Part shown: piece after piece, positions 61,174 to 64,000 of the stretch | Layout of the letters: each line of letters opens with the position of its first letter | Position numbering within the stretch: position 1 is the stretch's first letter | Assembly (NCBI RefSeq): GCF_002557795.1 | Contig: NZ_CP023777.1 | Span: 2,179,001 to 2,243,000 of the forward strand | DNA: 64,000 bases | Source of the DNA: Chitinophaga caeni | GTDB taxonomy: Bacteria > Bacteroidota > Bacteroidia > Chitinophagales > Chitinophagaceae | Reading direction: 5' to 3' | The notes under the pieces: generated by a model | What the model was told of the DNA's origin: nothing | What the model saw: the letters and a program-made list of their open reading frames with translations, nothing else | Databases searched by the model: none | Translations under genes and position numbers: made by a program

Positions 61174-62484
61174 TTAGATTTTAGCAGGAGTACGACCAAC
61201 ACTTTCATAATGGAAACCAAGTTCTTGCATGCGTGATACCTCGAACAAGTTTCTTCCATCAAAGATAGCCGGTTGTTTTAATAATGATTTTATCTTTTCG
61301 AAATCAGGTGTTCTAAATACGCTCCATTCAGTCGCAATCACCAATGCGTCTGCATTCTCAAGACAGTCGTACTGGTTTTCAGCATATTTAACTTTATCTC
61401 CTATGACAGATTTTACATTCGGCATTGCTTCAGGGTCGAATACACTGACAGTTGCCCCTGCATTAGTTAAGGCATCTATCATGTATAAAGCGGGAGCTTC
61501 ACGGATATCGTCCGTATTAGGTTTAAAAGCTAAGCCCCATAAGGCGAAGTGCTTGCCTTTCACATCATTAAAGTACGCGGTTACCTTTGGAATCAAGAAC
61601 AATTTTTGTGCTTCGTTCACATCCATCACGGCATTTAATATCCTGAAATCATAATCTGCTTCTTGGGATGATTTAGCCAAAGCCTGCACATCCTTAGGGA
61701 AGCAGCTACCGCCGTAACCGATACCCGGGAATAAAAACCTTTTACCAATACGGTCATCGCTACCCATACCGCGGCGTACCATGTCAACATCGGCGCCTAG
61801 TTTTTCACAAAGGATCGCGATTTCATTCATGAACGTAATCTTGGTCGCTAGGAATGAGTTGGCAGCATACTTCGTTAATTCAGCCGATTTTTCATCCATA
61901 TATAAAATGGGATTACCCTGCCTAACATACGGGCCGTATAATTCTCCCATTATTTTACGGGCTTCTTCAGAATCGGTACCGATTACAACCCTATCTGGTT
62001 TCATAAAATCATCTACGGCAACACCTTCCCTTAAAAATTCAGGATTTGAAACCACGTCAAACGGAGTTTTGCAATTTTTAGCAATCACTTCGCGCACTTT
62101 CTCCGCGGTTCCTACCGGCACGGTGCTTTTGTCAACGATGACTTTATAGTCGGTCATGATTTTACCTAAATGATCCGCCACTTTCAGGATATAAGATAAA
62201 TCGGCAGAACCGTCTTCTCCCGGCGGAGTTGGTAAGGCTAAGAAAATAACCTGCGCATCGGCTATACCTTCTTCCAGGTTTGTAGTAAAGTGCAAACGGC
62301 CTTGTTTCAAGTTCCGTTCGAATAACTTTTCTAGGCCGGGTTCATAAATAGTTATTTGCCCGTTGGACAATTTTTGAACTTTGTTGGCATCGATATCTAC
62401 ACAAGTTACGTCATTGCCTGTTTCGGCAAAACAGGTCCCGGTTACTAGGCCAACATAACCGGTTCCTACAACAGAAATCTTCAT
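61174..62484 (-). CDS. ugd: UDP-glucose 6-dehydrogenase
   Basis: The 436-residue enzyme oxidises UDP-glucose to UDP-glucuronate with two NAD. It has VVGTGYVGLVTGTCFAETGN, STVPVGTAEKVRE, NPEFLREGVAVDDFMKPDRVVIG, and the catalytic Cys in GIGYGGSCFPKDVQAL. It starts 7 bp after the DegT aminotransferase gene and is followed by the UXS gene by 6 bp, a tight operon. Confidence 0.96.
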   Translation of the reverse strand: MKISVVGTGYVGLVTGTCFAETGNDVTCVDIDANKVQKLSNGQITIYEPGLEKLFERNLKQGRLHFTTNLEEGIADAQVIFLALPTPPGEDGSADLSYILKVADHLGKIMTDYKVIVDKSTVPVGTAEKVREVIAKNCKTPFDVVSNPEFLREGVAVDDFMKPDRVVIGTDSEEARKIMGELYGPYVRQGNPILYMDEKSAELTKYAANSFLATKITFMNEIAILCEKLGADVDMVRRGMGSDDRIGKRFLFPGIGYGGSCFPKDVQALAKSSQEADYDFRILNAVMDVNEAQKLFLIPKVTAYFNDVKGKHFALWGLAFKPNTDDIREAPALYMIDALTNAGATVSVFDPEAMPNVKSVIGDKVKYAENQYDCLENADALVIATEWSVFRTPDFEKIKSLLKQPAIFDGRNLFEVSRMQELGFHYESVGRTPAKI

Positions 62485-62491
62485 ATGGGGG

Positions 62492-63619
62492 TTATTTTAA
62501 AAATGATAGAACAGATTCAATGATGTGTGACTGTTGATCTTCGTCCATTTCAGTATGTATCGGTAAGGAAATAACCTTGGTTGTTAGTTCATCGGTAATA
62601 GGTAAATTAAATGCACTGCTTCCGAAAGCGGCAAACATTTTTTGTTTATGTGCAGGCACTGGATAATAAATCATTGCCGGCACTTGTTTCTCCTGCAAAT
62701 AAGTTTGCAAGGCTAATCTATCCGCACCTTCGATCTGCAATGTATATTGATGGAATACATGATAGCTATATGCTGCCCTGAACGGCGTTACGATTTTGGG
62801 ATGATTCGCAAAAGCGGCATCATAAGTATCAGCTACCTTTCTCCTAGCTTGTATATAGGAATCCAATAAAGGCAGTTTGATTCTCAAAACCACGGCTTGT
62901 AAAGTATCTAAACGGGAATTTACGCCAACTACATCATGGTAATATCTTGCGGATTGGCCATGATTCGCTACCATCCTGATCTGTGCCGCTAAGGCATCAT
63001 CATTGGTAAATAAAGCGCCGCCATCACCGTAACATCCCAAGTTTTTGGATGGGAAGAACGAGGTGCAGCCAATATGCCCGATCGTTCCGGCTTTTTTAAC
63101 GCTACCATCTTTGGAAGTATAATCAGCACCGATAGCTTGCGCATTATCCTCGATCACTAAAAGTTGGTGTTTATCCGCGATTTCCATGATCGCATCCATA
63201 TCGCAAACGTGCCCGTATAAGTGTACCGGGACGATGGCCTTCGTTTTCGGGGTAATGGCCGCTTCGATCTTGCCGGGATCAATGCAATATGTTTGCGGAT
63301 CTACATCTACAAATATCGGTTTCAGGTTCAGTAAAGCGATCACCTCGGCAGTTGCAATGAAGGTGAAAGAAGGGGTGATCACCTCGTCGCCAGGCTGTAA
63401 ACCCGCTGCCATCATAGCAATTTGCAAAGCATCGGTACCGTTGGCACAGTTGATGACATGCTTTATGCCAAGGTAATTTTCCAACTCTTTTCCAAACATC
63501 TGCACGGGTGCCCCGTTAATAAAAGCAGCACTTTCCAGTACTTCTTGCATTGCAACATCCACTTGAGATTTTATCTTCGCGTACTGGCGCTTCAAATCAA
63601 CCATTTGTATCGGTACCAT
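62492..63619 (-). CDS. DegT/DnrJ/EryC1/StrS-type sugar aminotransferase
   Basis: The 375-residue PLP enzyme transfers an amino group to a keto-sugar nucleotide. It has PIQMVDLKRQYAKIKSQVD, NCANGTDALQIAMMAAGLQPGDEVITPSFTFIATAE, VIEDNAQAIGADY, and the PLP Lys in SFFPSKNLGCYGDGGA. The N-terminal pattern is close to WbpE/WlbC-type enzymes that act on UDP-N-acetyl-keto-sugars, but the substrate is not proven. It leads the minus-strand group with ugd and UXS, and a -7 box lies 31 nt before the start. Confidence 0.9.
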   Translation of the reverse strand: MVPIQMVDLKRQYAKIKSQVDVAMQEVLESAAFINGAPVQMFGKELENYLGIKHVINCANGTDALQIAMMAAGLQPGDEVITPSFTFIATAEVIALLNLKPIFVDVDPQTYCIDPGKIEAAITPKTKAIVPVHLYGHVCDMDAIMEIADKHQLLVIEDNAQAIGADYTSKDGSVKKAGTIGHIGCTSFFPSKNLGCYGDGGALFTNDDALAAQIRMVANHGQSARYYHDVVGVNSRLDTLQAVVLRIKLPLLDSYIQARRKVADTYDAAFANHPKIVTPFRAAYSYHVFHQYTLQIEGADRLALQTYLQEKQVPAMIYYPVPAHKQKMFAAFGSSAFNLPITDELTTKVISLPIHTEMDEDQQSHIIESVLSFLK

Positions 63620-63649
63620 TCAGGAAATAGATTTTTATTTTAAAGTGAG

Positions 63650-63657
63650 CAAATTTA
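63650..63657 (-). promoter_or_regulatory. -7 box of the DegT-ugd-UXS operon
   Basis: On the minus strand the sequence reads TAAATTTG, which fits TAnnTTTG, 30 nt before the aminotransferase ATG at 63619. Confidence 0.5.
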
Positions 63658-63682
63658 CAAAAAATGAGATTGGGCAGGGGAT

Positions 63683-63690
63683 TATATTTG
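63683..63690 (+). promoter_or_regulatory. -7 box of waaA
   Basis: TATATTTG fits TAnnTTTG and ends 35 nt before the GTG at 63726. It lies back to back with the minus-strand box at 63650-63657. Confidence 0.5.
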
Positions 63691-63725
63691 CAAGATTTTA
63701 ATAACATTACGTTAAAGTAATTATA

Positions 63726-64000
63726 GTGGGATTTTCTACAATATTATACAATATAGCTATTGCTGCATACGCCGCCGGGGTAAGGGTCGCGGCCAGTTTA
63801 GGTAAGGAAAAGGCCCGGTTATGGCTCGATGGCAGGAAAAATTGGCGGCAAAAATTGGCAGATGCGGTGGAAAATGACCAGCCTTATATTTGGATGCATG
63901 CTGCCTCCCTCGGGGAATTTGAGCAGGGACGCCCCTTGTTAGAGGCTTTCAGGAAAGATTATCTCCGTTATAAACTCATCTTGACATTCTTCTCTCCCTC
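63726..64000 (+). CDS. waaA: 3-deoxy-D-manno-octulosonic acid (Kdo) transferase, N-terminal part
   Basis: A frame from GTG at 63726 runs off the end of the window, 91 full codons. The first residues MGFSTILYNIAIAAYAAGVRV give a membrane anchor. Then come KARLWLDGRKNW, YIWMHAASLGEFEQGRPLLEAF and LILTFFSPS, the clear start of the GT30 Kdo transferase (HAASLGEFEQ with the catalytic Glu). The enzyme adds Kdo to lipid A. The gene has its own -7 box and is divergent from the UDP-sugar operon. Confidence 0.92.
   Translation, partial: MGFSTILYNIAIAAYAAGVRVAASLGKEKARLWLDGRKNWRQKLADAVENDQPYIWMHAASLGEFEQGRPLLEAFRKDYLRYKLILTFFSP

Overview
The window looks like a chromosomal segment of a Bacteroidota bacterium, most likely of the Chitinophaga/Chitinophagaceae type. 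Four observations support this. Secreted proteins end in type IX secretion (T9SS) C-terminal domains, both type A and the gliding-motility/type B form. There are two PorP/SprF-family proteins. Many genes are preceded by a TAnnTTTG -7 box, the Bacteroidota promoter element, rather than by a strong Shine-Dalgarno sequence. Several housekeeping genes have Bacteroidota-style architecture (eukaryote-like citrate synthase, DUF2795 protein, Nif3 with an insert domain). I found no rRNA, tRNA, prophage, insertion sequence or CRISPR array.

Layout. 1-3.9 kb: tail of a membrane protein, purS, rsmI, an orphan gene and a secreted M1 peptidase. 3.9-7.1 kb: an AT-rich accessory patch with a YD-type lipoprotein and a T9SS-secreted matrixin-like metalloprotease. 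7.1-10.3 kb: DinB-type protein, then a sigma factor/membrane protein/HMA-like protein operon facing away from a CzcD-type metal exporter. 10.4-10.8 kb: a tandem 101-bp intergenic repeat with a diverged inverted copy. 10.9-18.8 kb: rsmG, a glycosyltransferase, tgt, an LptF/LptG permease, citrate synthase and recG. 19.0-23.8 kb: the first giant T9SS type B protein plus PorP/SprF pair. 23.8-32.1 kb: a GlcD-type oxidase, an outer membrane protein, two LOG-family proteins around a sodium symporter, an O-methyltransferase, a glucosaminidase with LysM-like repeats, and hpt. 32.2-40.7 kb: a vWA protein, a second symporter, RlmK-like and RlmI-like rRNA methyltransferases on either side of grpE-dnaJ, a tiny T9SS protein and a peroxiredoxin. 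40.9-46.8 kb: the second PKD-repeat T9SS type B protein plus PorP/SprF pair, on the minus strand. 47-57.6 kb: a TPMT-like methyltransferase, an exported rhodanese-thioredoxin fusion, M32 carboxypeptidase, nif3 and its zinc-ribbon partner, a 53-residue membrane protein, a TPR protein, recN, fabI, a DUF2795 protein and lolD. 57.6-64 kb: nucleotide-sugar genes (rfbD, rfbC, rfbB; UDP-xylose synthase, UDP-glucose dehydrogenase, DegT aminotransferase) and, divergently, the start of waaA (Kdo transferase).

Cell-envelope building and protein export dominate. LptF/G, LolD, WaaA and the sugar genes serve the outer membrane and surface polysaccharide. The T9SS cargo and PorP/SprF proteins serve surface display. 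The rest is translation and rRNA/tRNA modification, DNA repair, central metabolism and chaperones. I see no obvious defence system or biosynthetic cluster. The most unusual items are the recG start with no ATG, GTG or TTG in the expected place, the repeat cluster near 10.5 kb, the G-quadruplex motif before the peroxiredoxin, the sigma-factor/metal-type cluster, the passenger-less T9SS protein and the previously short-ORF-sized membrane protein at 52 kb.
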